A stretch of DNA of 64,000 bases from Cyanobium sp. FGCU6 (lineage in GTDB: Bacteria; Cyanobacteriota; Cyanobacteriia; PCC-6307; Cyanobiaceae): positions 248,001-312,000 of the forward strand of contig JANWUR010000001.1 in the NCBI GenBank assembly GCA_024958655.1, given 5' to 3'. A program made the position numbers and the translations under genes. This document shows, one piece after another, positions 15,801 through 23,094 of this stretch; positions within the stretch are counted from its first letter, which is position 1; the number at the start of each line of letters is the position of its first letter. Under the pieces are notes generated by a model, which had not been told where the DNA came from, did no database searches, and saw nothing but the letters and a program-made list of their open reading frames with translations.

Positions 15801-18313
15801 CGGGCATCGCGTGGCACCGTTTCAAACACAACACTGCGCGCCAGTTCGCCCTTCTCATCAGCACCGATCGCCCACACCTCCTCCAGCTCGGAGGCGGCAC
15901 GGCGCCGCCGCTCGAACTCTTCGGCAAACAGCACATTGGTTTCGATTGCCAGCCGCTCCCGAAGCTCCTCGAGCAGGCGGTGGCAGATCAGATAGCGCTC
16001 GATGGCTGAGCACTGGGCCAACAGGGGATGCTGATCCGCCCACTGGCCGTGGTCTTCCACGCAGTTCACCAGCTCGGCGTAGTCGACCTCCAGCAGTTGC
16101 AGCTGCTCCAGGTTGGGGTTGGTGAGCCGCCAGCCGCGGCGCAGGTCCACCACCAGCCGGTACTCGAGCACCTCGCGCAGGGCCTTGCGGAACCTGCCCT
16201 CCGCCGCCGGTACGGTGCCTTTCTGCTCGATGAAGTCGTCGGCCTCCAGCCGCAGGGCTTTTTCAGTTTCCTGGGCCAGGGTTTCCAGGCTCAGCTCCTG
16301 CTCCGGCTGGGCCTGCAGCGCGGCCACCAGGCCGGCGCGCAGCTGCAGCACCCGCATGAAGTCGTTGAAGTGTCCCGCCTGGAGGGAGGCGTCCTGGCGG
16401 TTGTCGCTGAAGGCCAGCAACTTGCGGGCGTTGTCGGGGAGCTCGTTGGCCGGGAAGTTGAGCAGCTGCCGCAGCACCGACAGGCTCAAGGTGGTGGTGG
16501 CGGAACTGCGGCCCTCGGAGCTCAGGCCCACCAGCTTGCGGAAATCGCTTCCCCGCGCGCTGTGCTCCACCCCGCAGGTGGGGCAGAACCGGAAGCTGCC
16601 GCTCAGGAACCAGCCCGGCAGCCCGTCGGTGCTGGCCAGCCCATCGGCACGGAAGCGACAGGGCACAGGCGCTGCTTTGCGGAAGTGCTGGCGCAGAACC
16701 ATCTCGCCGTCTTTGCCCGGTTCCAACCAGCCATCAGGGAAGTTGGCCTTCTCGGGCTCATCGATGCAATAGGCCCCCGCTGCATCGGGCATGAAGTAGC
16801 CATGGATCACCGCTTTGTCGCTGGCGCTGGCCTGGTCGCCGAAGTCGCGTGGCTCCAGCCTTGCCGGCCGCTTGCTCTGCAGATGGGCCCACACCGGGTG
16901 GAATTCCTGGCCGCAGTTGCGGCAGAACACCAGCGGAAACAGAAGAGCCTGGCGGTCGCTGCCCGGCCGGTAGATCTGACCCTTGAGCGTGGGATGGCGT
17001 GACCCCGGCGGCTCCAGGGTGCAGTAGATGTCGCCACCGGCCGAGACGAACTGGTGTAGACGGAATGCGAAGAACCTCCGGTTTGGCGCTACCTCCACCT
17101 GATAGGCCGCCAGCAAGAACTCCCGCAGACGATTGCGAGCCTGCTGGGGATCGATCCCGCTGAGCTGCGCGAGCTCTTCCGCCGCCACCCGGAATGCCTT
17201 GGGGTTGGAGCGCACCCATTTGCCATCGGCCTTGTCGTCTTCTCGCCGCAGCCCCAGCCGAAGCTCCAGCCAGCGAGCCAGGGGATGGCGACGCAGGCTC
17301 TCCCCTTCCCCAGCAGCAACGTCTCCCGCAAGGGCCTGGCGCAGCTCTTCGGCGCTGGGTAGATCGCCTTCTGTGACCCGCTCCAGCGTCTCGGTGACCA
17401 CGTTATCCGCCGGAATTGTGGTGCCGAACAACTTGCTCGCCACCGATGCCACCAAGGTGTTGCGCTCTTCCGCGCTGCCCTCACTGGCCATCGTGGCCGA
17501 GGTGCCGATGCAGATCAGCTTGCTGTCCGGTGCCAGGCGTTGCCGGACCCGGCGCACCAACATCGCCACATCCGCGCCCTGCCGGCCCCGGTAGGTGTGC
17601 AGCTCATCAAGAACCAGGAACTCCAAGCCCTGTGCCGCCCGGATAACCTGCTGATCCTGAGGATTCTGGCGCGTAAGGATATATTCCAGCATCACATAGT
17701 TCGTGAGCAGGATATCAGGAGGGCTGTTCTGGATCATCTCCTTTTCTGCCTGCGACTCCTGCCCTGTGTAGCGAGCAAAGGTGACTCGCTCAGAGCCCTT
17801 GGGGTAGCCCAGACAGAGGTACTTCTTCAGCTCTTTGAACTGGCTGTTGCACAGGGCATTCATAGGGTAGATGACAATCGCCCGAATCCGCTTTCTGGTA
17901 TCACCGGCCTCCTTGGCTTCGATGATGCGCTGCACCATCGGCAGGATGTAGCCGATCGATTTGCCTGAGCTGGTGCCGGTGGTGATGACCACGCAACCGC
18001 CAGCCAGCACGATCTTGAGGGACTCCAGCTGATGGAGGTGCAGCTGCAGCTCCTGGCCTTCGCCGTTCTCCTTTCCCCAGCGGAAGATCTGGCGGCACTC
18101 GGGGTGCAACAGGCCCTGCTCCACCAGCTGACCGATGCTCCCCCCACCCACGAAACTGGGATTGAGCTGGATCAGCGGTGAGGGCCAGTACTCCTCGTCC
18201 CCATAGCGGCCATCCACGAACTCGCGGATGTCGTCCGCCCGGATCGTGGTGAAGCTCCTGCTGAACTGCCCGTAGTCCTCGACGACCCGGTCGCGGAAGG
18301 AGAAAACGTCCAT
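12866..18313 (-). CDS. Giant DEAD/DEAH helicase with DUF1998 and C-terminal nuclease-like domain
   Basis: An 1815-residue protein that heads the defence operon. Walker A is GTSSGKS near residue 115, and motif II is DELH (LVLDELHTYRGRQGADV) near 238. The C-terminal helicase lobe (MELGVDISSL, QRSGRAGRSGQP) is near 1010-1050. A zinc ribbon (CGSCGHAH...CCHCGAAL) lies near 1345-1366 and a DUF1998 region (YEAAEGGAGVLSRL, CEAGCYRCLLSY) near 1565-1640. The last ~120 residues hold VVPDFTYVEAAALVFVDGPHH, resembling Vsr/DUF559 PD-(D/E)XK nucleases. It thus combines features that DISARM splits between DrmA (helicase) and DrmB (DUF1998). The ATG at 18313 is clear. Fusion to one chain is the unusual point. 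Confidence 0.82.
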   Translation of the reverse strand: MDVFSFRDRVVEDYGQFSRSFTTIRADDIREFVDGRYGDEEYWPSPLIQLNPSFVGGGSIGQLVEQGLLHPECRQIFRWGKENGEGQELQLHLHQLESLKIVLAGGCVVITTGTSSGKSIGYILPMVQRIIEAKEAGDTRKRIRAIVIYPMNALCNSQFKELKKYLCLGYPKGSERVTFARYTGQESQAEKEMIQNSPPDILLTNYVMLEYILTRQNPQDQQVIRAAQGLEFLVLDELHTYRGRQGADVAMLVRRVRQRLAPDSKLICIGTSATMASEGSAEERNTLVASVASKLFGTTIPADNVVTETLERVTEGDLPSAEELRQALAGDVAAGEGESLRRHPLARWLELRLGLRREDDKADGKWVRSNPKAFRVAAEELAQLSGIDPQQARNRLREFLLAAYQVEVAPNRRFFAFRLHQFVSAGGDIYCTLEPPGSRHPTLKGQIYRPGSDRQALLFPLVFCRNCGQEFHPVWAHLQSKRPARLEPRDFGDQASASDKAVIHGYFMPDAAGAYCIDEPEKANFPDGWLEPGKDGEMVLRQHFRKAAPVPCRFRADGLASTDGLPGWFLSGSFRFCPTCGVEHSARGSDFRKLVGLSSEGRSSATTTLSLSVLRQLLNFPANELPDNARKLLAFSDNRQDASLQAGHFNDFMRVLQLRAGLVAALQAQPEQELSLETLAQETEKALRLEADDFIEQKGTVPAAEGRFRKALREVLEYRLVVDLRRGWRLTNPNLEQLQLLEVDYAELVNCVEDHGQWADQHPLLAQCSAIERYLICHRLLEELRERLAIETNVLFAEEFERRRRAASELEEVWAIGADEKGELARSVVFETVPRDARGREFRGLEGLSLRGEFGRWLKASQRWRSLQELHAGLKWDEALYQEITGGLVTVLGRYHLVKQVDLRLSRRGSGESKSGWRLSSSRLRWTLCNPEAAPQDEYHAALVKQRQGSGRRGPVNDYFRNLYNDLATTLSEQGRPFLQTLLAREHTAQVDALEREKREEAFREAQLRLLYCSPTMELGVDISSLNTVYMRNVPPTPANYAQRSGRAGRSGQPALVLSYCGATSPHDQYFFSAPTRMVSGAVSAPTLELANEELLIAHFRALWLAATGKALPSKVKELVGLESELKPVVNEIAEALDHPKARDQALRACQAIVDDLKRHNWLGATPPPWLTESWLEGLIHGTARDFDRSLNRWRGLIDAVDSQIVAAERDARNLALPERERLNADQRRNAARIQQRLLLAEATGSSYSANGDFTTYRYLASQGFMPGYNFPRLPLLAFIPGSREQVNGGTYISRPRFVGISEFGPHSLIYHEGNTYKVRGAILNLQEQASTSTTKTLATRDALVCGSCGHAHLGEDAELEVCCHCGAALKLQPDGNALRIPHLYQIEQVTTRRAERITSDDEERQRLGYELLTTYEFPKENNQVRVAIAEVSVAGRPLLTLSYGAATQISRINLGRRRRENPGNIGFPIHPTKGTWGKESDLVAGGDEEDGESEEGYVKITPYVQDRKNALLVRFRQEWTARDLISVRYALKRAIEVAFQLDPSELAAELMPNEANASALLIYEAAEGGAGVLSRLVESPTAMQLLGRQALEICHWKWEGLLPQQAIDLNDTDEDCEAGCYRCLLSYNNQRDHELIDRRLPSLKQFLLDLARADVVAQGGTTGRSERLDQLLDLCQSGLERLWLQTLQQRGYLLPDKAQSPVPDHYVVPDFTYVEAAALVFVDGPHHKQPLQQQLDERKRSALDAAGLNVVVFADDPRQWDAVFDEYRWLFGEGHGENPPAAAPSSAAAAGDLGAQIAAVFAQHADKLAGGQPS

Positions 18314-18530
18314 CAGCTCGGCTCACCTTCCACGACTACTGGTTGGGTTTCCGACGATCTCTGCTGAGATCTGGTTCCTCGGACTCTGGTCACCAGCAGA
18401 ACGGGCTTCTTTCAATAGTGTGGCTTGCCGAGGGGCCTGTTGCAGGGCTACCCCTACGGCGGACATCTCCGGACGGAGGTTTCTGTGCACCAAATGCATA
18501 GATCCCATCCCCAACTCCCCTCCAGCAGGC
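18314..18530. other. Intergenic leader upstream of the defence operon
   Basis: These 217 bases separate the helicase start from the small-gene cluster to the right. Any promoter for the long minus-strand defence stack should lie here. I see no convincing -35/-10 pair, operator palindrome or conserved reading frame. The sequence TTGCAGGGCTACCCCTACGG around 18437-18457 looks low in coding character. Confidence 0.4.
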
Positions 18531-18728
18531 TCAATCGCCCTCCCCCTTGGCCCCGCCCGCTATCCCCTTCGCCAGCTCGTTCTCCCTCGCCAAGTCAATC
18601 CCCGCATCCTGCCCAGGCAGCAACAACTGCACGCCCACGTAGTAGACACAGGCCACCTCCAGGGCCGAAACCGTGGCGCCCCCGTGGCTGCTCCTCAGCG
18701 ATCTGCGGGAGAGGGAGGCGGCAACCAC
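18531..18728 (-). CDS. Small ORF of unknown function
   Basis: A possible 65-residue protein whose second half (SALEVACVYYVGVQLLLPGQ, then DAGIDLARENELAKGIAGG) has the composition of real protein, with a hydrophobic stretch and a mixed helical tail. It follows the DUF1651 gene on the same strand and overlaps it by about 34 bases. The start (GTG at 18728 or a later codon) is unsure. I recognise no family. It could also be the 3' scrap of a longer lost gene. Confidence 0.35.
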   Translation of the reverse strand: MVAASLSRRSLRSSHGGATVSALEVACVYYVGVQLLLPGQDAGIDLARENELAKGIAGGAKGEGD

Positions 18729-18979
18729 TGGGGGGCACAGGGCTTCCAGCCCTGCTGGCGCTTGTCAGCCCAGAGCTTGATCGCCTGCTGGCGGGTCAGC
18801 TGCCTGCGCCTCTTGAGCAGCGGCGGCTCCCCAGCGGGCATCACCTCCCCGAAGGTCACCGCAAGGTTCTGGCTCCAGCGGTCGTAGCGGTGGGGCTGGA
18901 AGTGGAGCACCTGGCGGCCATCGCTGATCCAGGCCTCACGGGGCGACAGCGGCGGCCGGTTCCGGGGCGCACCATTCAC
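18695..18979 (-). CDS. DUF1651 family protein
   Basis: A 94-residue protein of the cyanobacterial DUF1651 family, function unknown. The order of blocks is typical: AWISDGRQVLHFQPHRYDRW, then an acidic/hydrophobic strand AVTFGEVMPAGEPPLLK, then RRRQLTRQQAIKLWADKR and GWKPCAPQW at the end. The GTG at 18979 overlaps the stop of the upstream gene (GTGA), which sets the start. These small proteins are common in picocyanobacteria, often next to the CxxC protein found here. Confidence 0.75.
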   Translation of the reverse strand: MNGAPRNRPPLSPREAWISDGRQVLHFQPHRYDRWSQNLAVTFGEVMPAGEPPLLKRRRQLTRQQAIKLWADKRQQGWKPCAPQWLPPPSPADR

Positions 18980-19263
18980 GCCACCTCCGGCGCCCAGCCC
19001 CGCTGGCGCACCATGTCGTCGGTCCAGCCCTGGCAGCGGTGGGTGAGGTGCTCGCCCTGGGCGATCAGGCCCTGGTGCAGCTGGCAGGTGAGCAGGGGAA
19101 TGCAGTTGACGCCGGCGTGGTGCCTGAACCAGTGGCAGGTCATGCAGACCTTGCGGCTGCGGGCCTGCAGCAGCACCTCCTGATCCAGGTAGGGCCACTC
19201 CTCGATGGGCAGATCGCCAGCGCCCTCGGCCGGTGCGGTGGTGCGGCGCAGATGCAGACCCAT
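18976..19263 (-). CDS. Conserved small CxxC protein of unknown function
   Basis: A 95-residue protein with CMTCHWFRHHAGVNCIPLLT and LTHRCQGW, giving four cysteines and several histidines that may bind a metal. I associate this sequence type with cyanobacterial proteins encoded just before DUF1651 genes, as here. The ATG at 19263 (MGLHLRRTTAP) was chosen; the frame is open to 19398 but that part is low-complexity Arg/Ser. It shares a 4-base overlap with the DUF1651 gene. Confidence 0.65.
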   Translation of the reverse strand: MGLHLRRTTAPAEGAGDLPIEEWPYLDQEVLLQARSRKVCMTCHWFRHHAGVNCIPLLTCQLHQGLIAQGEHLTHRCQGWTDDMVRQRGWAPEVA

Positions 19264-19327
19264 GATCCATCCCCAGGCGTACACCTGTACTAGCACGGGT
19301 TGGCAGGGGCGGGTGTGGCCAGGAGCC

Positions 19328-19687
19328 TCACTCCTCCTCCGCAGCCCCCTGGGGGATGAGCTTGATCTGCTTCTTGCCCAGCTTGATCTCAAACTCATCG
19401 CCGGGCTTGAGCCCCAGCTGGGCGGTGTAGGCCATGCCGACGAGCAGGTTGCCGTTGCCCTGGACCGTGGCGATGTAGCTCAGCTGGCGGCCGGGGCGCT
19501 TGCCATTGCCCCCACCGCCGATGGACATACCCTTGGCCTCCAGCAGCGCCTCATAGAAGGCGGTGAAGTTCAGGCGCTCCGTGCCGTCCTTCTTGGTGGA
19601 GACGTAGCCACAGCTGCGCACCAGATCGGATTTGGAGACATCGCCGAGTTCCTTGACCTTCGCGAGCAGTTCTGAGCCTGTGAGCAT
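19328..19687 (-). CDS. cyAbrB-type transcriptional regulator
   Basis: A 119-residue member of the cyanobacterial AbrB family, DNA-binding regulators of carbon/nitrogen balance and stress in cyanobacteria. The N-terminus (LTGSELLAKVKELGDVSKSD, then LVRSCGYVSTKKDGTERLNF) is the conserved cyAbrB helical region. The C-terminal half (LSYIATVQGNGNLLVGMAYT, LGLKPGDEFEIKLG) is the AbrB swapped-hairpin DNA-binding domain, placed at the C-terminus as in cyanobacteria. The ATG at 19687 is well supported. Which paralogue (cyAbrB1 or cyAbrB2) cannot be decided by eye. Confidence 0.88.
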   Translation of the reverse strand: MLTGSELLAKVKELGDVSKSDLVRSCGYVSTKKDGTERLNFTAFYEALLEAKGMSIGGGGNGKRPGRQLSYIATVQGNGNLLVGMAYTAQLGLKPGDEFEIKLGKKQIKLIPQGAAEEE

Positions 19688-19818
19688 GATGCTGGGGTTT
19701 GGGTGATAGGAAAAACCTAGCTGCCAGGCATGGCTGGTGGGTCAAGTGCAGAGGAATGACCACCTCGCTTGCTGCCACAGGTGAGATGACGATCAACTGG
19801 GGGCATGAGCCCTTCTGG

Positions 19819-20138
19819 TCAAGGAATCACCAGCTCCTGATAGCCGCCACCCTCAATCTGCGTGATGACGGCCGTGATGCTCTCTGTGGCCTGACGAATC
19901 GGTGGCCAGCTGGTGGTCATGAGCACCAGGATAGCCAGACTGCGGCCCTGTAGGTTCTGCTGATACCGCAGGTTCGTGTCAGTGGTGATCAGCAGGTCAA
20001 ACCCTTCCTGCTCGGCCAGGCGGATCAGATCGCCATTGGTCACGCAGACCAGCCGCGCTCATAGGCCGTCGCTACCACATGGTCTGTCAGGAAGCGCCGC
20101 AAGGGAACGGGCGTTCCCTGGTCGAACAGGATCCGCAT
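19819..20138 (-). pseudogene. DUF5615-like (PIN-superfamily) toxin, frameshifted
   Basis: The N-terminal part reads MRILFDQGTPVPLRRFLTDH then VVATAYERGWSA and hits TGA at 20040-20042. The remainder continues in another frame as TNGDLIRLAEQEGFDLLITT and TSWPPIRQATESITAVI. Restoring one base before the TGA would join the halves as WSALTNGDLI, so a single-base deletion explains the break. DUF5615 proteins are PIN-like toxins usually paired with DUF433 antitoxins, and the DUF433 gene ends immediately before this start (TGA then ATG). A sequencing error is an alternative. Confidence 0.8.
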
Positions 20139-20378
20139 TCAGGCCACAACTGCCGCCGTGCTCCGGGCGACGTGCTCCAACACCTGCCGTGCCTGCTGGT
20201 CGGTGACGCCGGGGAACAGCTCGACGAATTCACTCAGGGAGACGCCGTCTTCCAGGTTCTCGAACAGTGCCGCCACTGGGATGCGGGTCCCGCGGAACAC
20301 CCAGGCGCCACTGACCCGCTGAGGGTCCCGCTCCACAGCAGGGCAGCCTGTCCAGCCGAGATCGGCTTGTGTTGCCAT
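20139..20378 (-). CDS. DUF433 antitoxin
   Basis: A 79-residue DUF433 protein, a small winged-helix-like antitoxin normally encoded just upstream of a DUF5615 toxin. The core is RDPQRVSGAWVFRGTRIPVA followed by ALFENLEDGVSLSEFVELFP and GVTDQQARQVLEH. The ATG at 20378 (MATQADLGWTGC) was chosen; the frame is open to 20489 but lacks similarity there. Its stop abuts the toxin start. Because the toxin frame is broken, the antitoxin may now be a lone relic. Confidence 0.8.
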   Translation of the reverse strand: MATQADLGWTGCPAVERDPQRVSGAWVFRGTRIPVAALFENLEDGVSLSEFVELFPGVTDQQARQVLEHVARSTAAVVA

Positions 20379-20635
20379 GACCAGGCGCCTGACCAGGACC
20401 CTCTCAGCGTAGGCATTCCTCCAGTGGCCGCCTCCTCTCTCAAGGGTGAGCACGGCCTGGGGAGAGGGACTTGGACGCGGGTCTGTCACTGCAGCCGCTC
20501 TGATTCGGTTGCCATGCCAGAGCGTTTCGGTGCTCGAAACCCTTGTGATGGGGCCCGAATCGATCGGTTCGGCTCGCCCCTTCCAGGCTCGTTTGACCGC
20601 AGCGACAGTGAGCGCACGCGGGGCGAACGACGACC

Positions 20636-21335
20636 CTGGCTGAGGAGGCCAACCGCATCTTTGGCTTTGATGGCTGGCAACGCCAGACCCTCTTCTCCCG
20701 CTGCGTCACCGTGGCGGAGCGCCGCATCGGCCGCGACCAGAAGCCCGGCTGGGGTGGCACCTACATCGCCCGCGTGCGCATCACCATCCACGCCGGGGCC
20801 CACGGCCCCCTCGTCCGTGAGGGCACCGGCGCCGGCCATGGCATCGACGTCGATCTCGGTCTGGCCCATGAATCGGCCATCAAGGAAGCCGAAACCGACG
20901 CCATGTAGCCGAAGGCCCGCGAAGCGGTAGCGCGCCCTGGTGACCTTCGGGAATCCGTTCGGCCTGGCGCTGTATGACAAGAGCCAGCGGCAGGTGAGCG
21001 GGGATCCGGCTGCGATGGCAGCCAATGGCGCGCAGAACCGCGGCAGCAACAGCAACAGCCCGGCCACCCAGCGCCCCTCGGCCCAGCCTGCAGCGCAAGC
21101 AGCGGCGCCCCAAGCTCCCGCCCTAGCGGCAGCGCCCCATGCCCCGCTGGATCCGCCCACCATCCGCTCCCTCCAGGAGCGCATCCGATCGCTGCTCCCG
21201 CCGCAGCTGGCGGCCTTCTCCCGCGCCTTCCAGGTGCCCGACTCCATCCCCACGGTCGCCGGACTGATCACCGAGCAGCGCCACCAGCGCTGGATTCAGA
21301 CCTATCTCAGCGGGGAGCACGCCCAGCCGGCCTGA
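20636..21335 (+). pseudogene. Rad52-like single-strand annealing protein, broken
   Basis: The reading EEANRIFGFDGWQRQTLFSR, then CVTVAERRIG, REGTGAGHGIDVDLGLAHES and KEAETDAM is a Rad52/Rad22-type annealing domain. It stops at TAG (20906). The natural continuation RALVTFGNPFGLALYDKSQ resumes in a different frame at 20931, followed by an Ala/Pro-rich linker and a C-terminal helical tail to 21335. The intervening 25 bases replace what should be a single codon. The N-terminal part of the family (before EANRIFGF) is also missing upstream. So the gene is truncated and interrupted. Confidence 0.75.
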
Positions 21336-21408
21336 TCTCCCCAGACTCCCTGCACCTGCGCGGGGCCCTCACCGGCCCCGCTGCCTTTGCTCCATCGCTG
21401 CTGTTCCC

Positions 21409-21560
21409 ATGCGCCACAACCTCGGCCGCGTCGTGGCCACTGCTGCCGTCGCCGCCACCATCCCCCATGCACAACTCACCGCCCTGCCTGATCGCCATGC
21501 CTCAGGCGACTGGGGCGACCTCGATCCCGACGACAAGGCTGCCAACGACGATGCTGCCCG
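21409..21560 (+). pseudogene. Fragment of a small GDWGDL-type protein
   Basis: The frame beginning at ATG 21409 includes RHASGDWGDLDPDDKAANDD, resembling the start of small plasmid/phage proteins with an H-x-GDWGDL...N-x-A motif. After about 21555 the frame becomes Arg/Pro-rich and matches nothing, while the opposite strand looks protein-like. I read it as a truncated N-terminal scrap. Family recall is imperfect, so this is tentative. Confidence 0.4.
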
Positions 21561-21730
21561 CACTCGGCCTCCAGATGCCGCTCGATCTCCGAGACCCGGC
21601 CCAGGAATGCCGCCATCGCCGGCAGCACCTCCTCCTCCAGCAGGGTGATCTCCTCTTCTGTGTAGACCGCATCGATCCAGCAGCGGCGGATCGGCCGGCT
21701 CAGGTGGGTGCGCAGGAACCACTCCAGCAT
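21476..21730 (-). pseudogene. Unidentified ORF fragment
   Basis: On the minus strand the frame from ATG 21730 encodes MLEWFLRTHLSRPIRRCWID, then AVYTEEEITLLEEEVLPAMA and AFLGRVSEIERHLEAE, a plausible helical acidic protein, before decaying into Arg-rich sequence where it overlaps the GDWGDL fragment. No family was recognised. It is probably another partial gene in this mosaic stretch. Confidence 0.35.
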
Positions 21731-21911
21731 CCGCCGACTCGCGTAGCCCTTGACCGGGGGCGAGCCTGGAGGGGGCCGGGTGCGGAGCAGTGCTGGGGAG
21801 GGCAGTGGCTGGTGCAGGGACCAGTCCGACGCATTGCTTATGGGTTTGATGAAGCACCAGCAGCGGCTGCGACGGCCCTTGCTCATGCTGGATCGAGCGG
21901 TGGCAGAGACC

Positions 21912-22225
21912 TCACTCCACCCGGAAGGTCACGCCCATCACAGCGGTGTTGTCCTTGTCGATCGTGCGGGTGTCGTAGCTGCCGCTGTCGACCTTGGTGA
22001 TCGCGCCCACACGGGCGCCGGCCTCCCTGGCGATGGCGCGGGCGCGGCTGCGGGCGTCCTTGGTGGCTTTGGCCAGCATGTCGACCCGTTTCTCGGCCAG
22101 CTCGGTGTAGGTGTCGGCGAGTTCTGCACGAGTTCCTTGATCAGATGTTCGGGCGGGCGGGCTGCGTTCATCGCCGCGAAGCCCTCGGTGCTGATCGCCA
22201 GCCAGCCCTCGGTGTAGGTGCTCAT
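21912..22225 (-). pseudogene. Out-of-frame junction: HSP90-type ATPase start joined to SIMPL-domain end
   Basis: From ATG 22225 the frame reads MSTYTEGWLAISTEGFAAMN then PPEHLIKELVQNS, the start of an HSP90-like ATPase (ELVQNSLDA is the expected motif), and loses sense at about 22125. From there a different frame reads DTYTELAEKRVDMLAKATKD, then ARAIAREAGARVGAITKV and ends NTAVMGVTFRVE at 21912, the C-terminal part of a SIMPL/DUF541 protein. Two unrelated gene pieces have thus been joined by a deletion or recombination. Neither can be functional. Confidence 0.65.
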
Positions 22226-22229
22226 CAGA

Positions 22230-22553
22230 TCACTCCAGATCGACCGACTCGAGCAGCAGCCGCGCGCGATAGAGGCGATCGGCATCGACGGCCCAGCGGA
22301 TGATCTGGGTGTGCCTGGCGTTGTCGTCGTCCCGCATCTCCGCCACCACCTCATCGTGCATCCGCTCGAGGTGACCCACGATCACCAGGGCGATCTCCAG
22401 GTCTTCCCCGTCGCTGCTGTCGAGGTTGCCGATCAGATCAAGCACCTGCTCCACCTTTTCGCTCTTGCGCCGTTCGGGCTTCTCGGGGCGCTCGGGCTTG
22501 CTTTGCTGCATGGCGATCAATTCCTGGGGCGTGTTGGGGATGCCGGCGCACAC
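22230..22553 (-). CDS. Unknown protein upstream of the truncated ATPase
   Basis: A roughly 107-residue acidic protein (KVEQVLDLIGNLDSSDGEDL, EIALVIVGHLERMHDEVV, RWAVDADRLYRARLLLESVD), four bases before the ATPase-like start, so once in an operon with it. The frame remains open upstream of the GTG at 22553 (GRYRYQGSRRLDPDTGLHPE) to a stop near 22733 without a good start codon. The true 5' end may therefore have been lost. No family recognised. Confidence 0.45.
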   Translation of the reverse strand: MCAGIPNTPQELIAMQQSKPERPEKPERRKSEKVEQVLDLIGNLDSSDGEDLEIALVIVGHLERMHDEVVAEMRDDDNARHTQIIRWAVDADRLYRARLLLESVDLE

Positions 22554-22758
22554 CGGCTCGGCGAGCTGATCACCGGCGATCTCGGGATGGAGGCCGGTGT
22601 CGGGATCGAGCCGGCGGCTGCCCTGGTAGCGGTAGCGGCCGCTGGGCCTGCCGGGCTCGTCGGCGGCGGAGCTGGGGGCGGCATCGGTTGCGCAGCACGG
22701 ACCATCCCGCTGGGCCGCACGCTCCGGTGCGGATCAAAAGCGCGAGGAGTATGATCTT

Positions 22759-23094
22759 ATGAATCTGCATATTTTCATGGGCCGGGCCTCCTCCCCTGCC
22801 GAGCGCGTCACGGTGACCATGCCGGCGGAGCTGGTAGCGGGGATTGATCGGATTGAGCGCAACCGAAGCCGCTTCATCGCAGAAGCCGTGCGCCAGGAGC
22901 TCAGGCGAAGGCGGCGAATCGAGTTGCTGCGCTCGCTGGAGGCGCCCCATCCCGACAGCCTTGTCACCGCCGCCCTGGGGCTGGAGAGCTGGGATCGGGG
23001 CTTGCCGGCGGATGACAGCAACCTGCTCGACCCCGAGGGCGGGGTGCCTCTGCATTGGAGTGCGGAGCAGGGATGGAAGGAGCCGGAGCCATGA
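22759..23094 (+). CDS. Ribbon-helix-helix antitoxin (MazE-like)
   Basis: A 111-residue antitoxin paired with the MazF-like toxin downstream. PAERVTVTMPAELVAGIDRI followed by RNRSRFIAEAVRQELRRRRR is a ribbon-helix-helix DNA-binding domain; the acidic C-terminus (DDSNLLDPEGG...WKEPEP) is the likely toxin-binding part. The ATG at 22759 or the one at 22777 could be used. Stop and toxin start overlap as ATGA. Unlike its neighbours this pair is intact and lies on the plus strand. Confidence 0.82.
   Translation: MNLHIFMGRASSPAERVTVTMPAELVAGIDRIERNRSRFIAEAVRQELRRRRRIELLRSLEAPHPDSLVTAALGLESWDRGLPADDSNLLDPEGGVPLHWSAEQGWKEPEP

Noticed and set aside
20486-21271. 261-codon minus-strand frame across the Rad52-like remnant
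   Set aside because: The plus strand carries clear Rad52 motifs in two frames; the minus frame is its complement.
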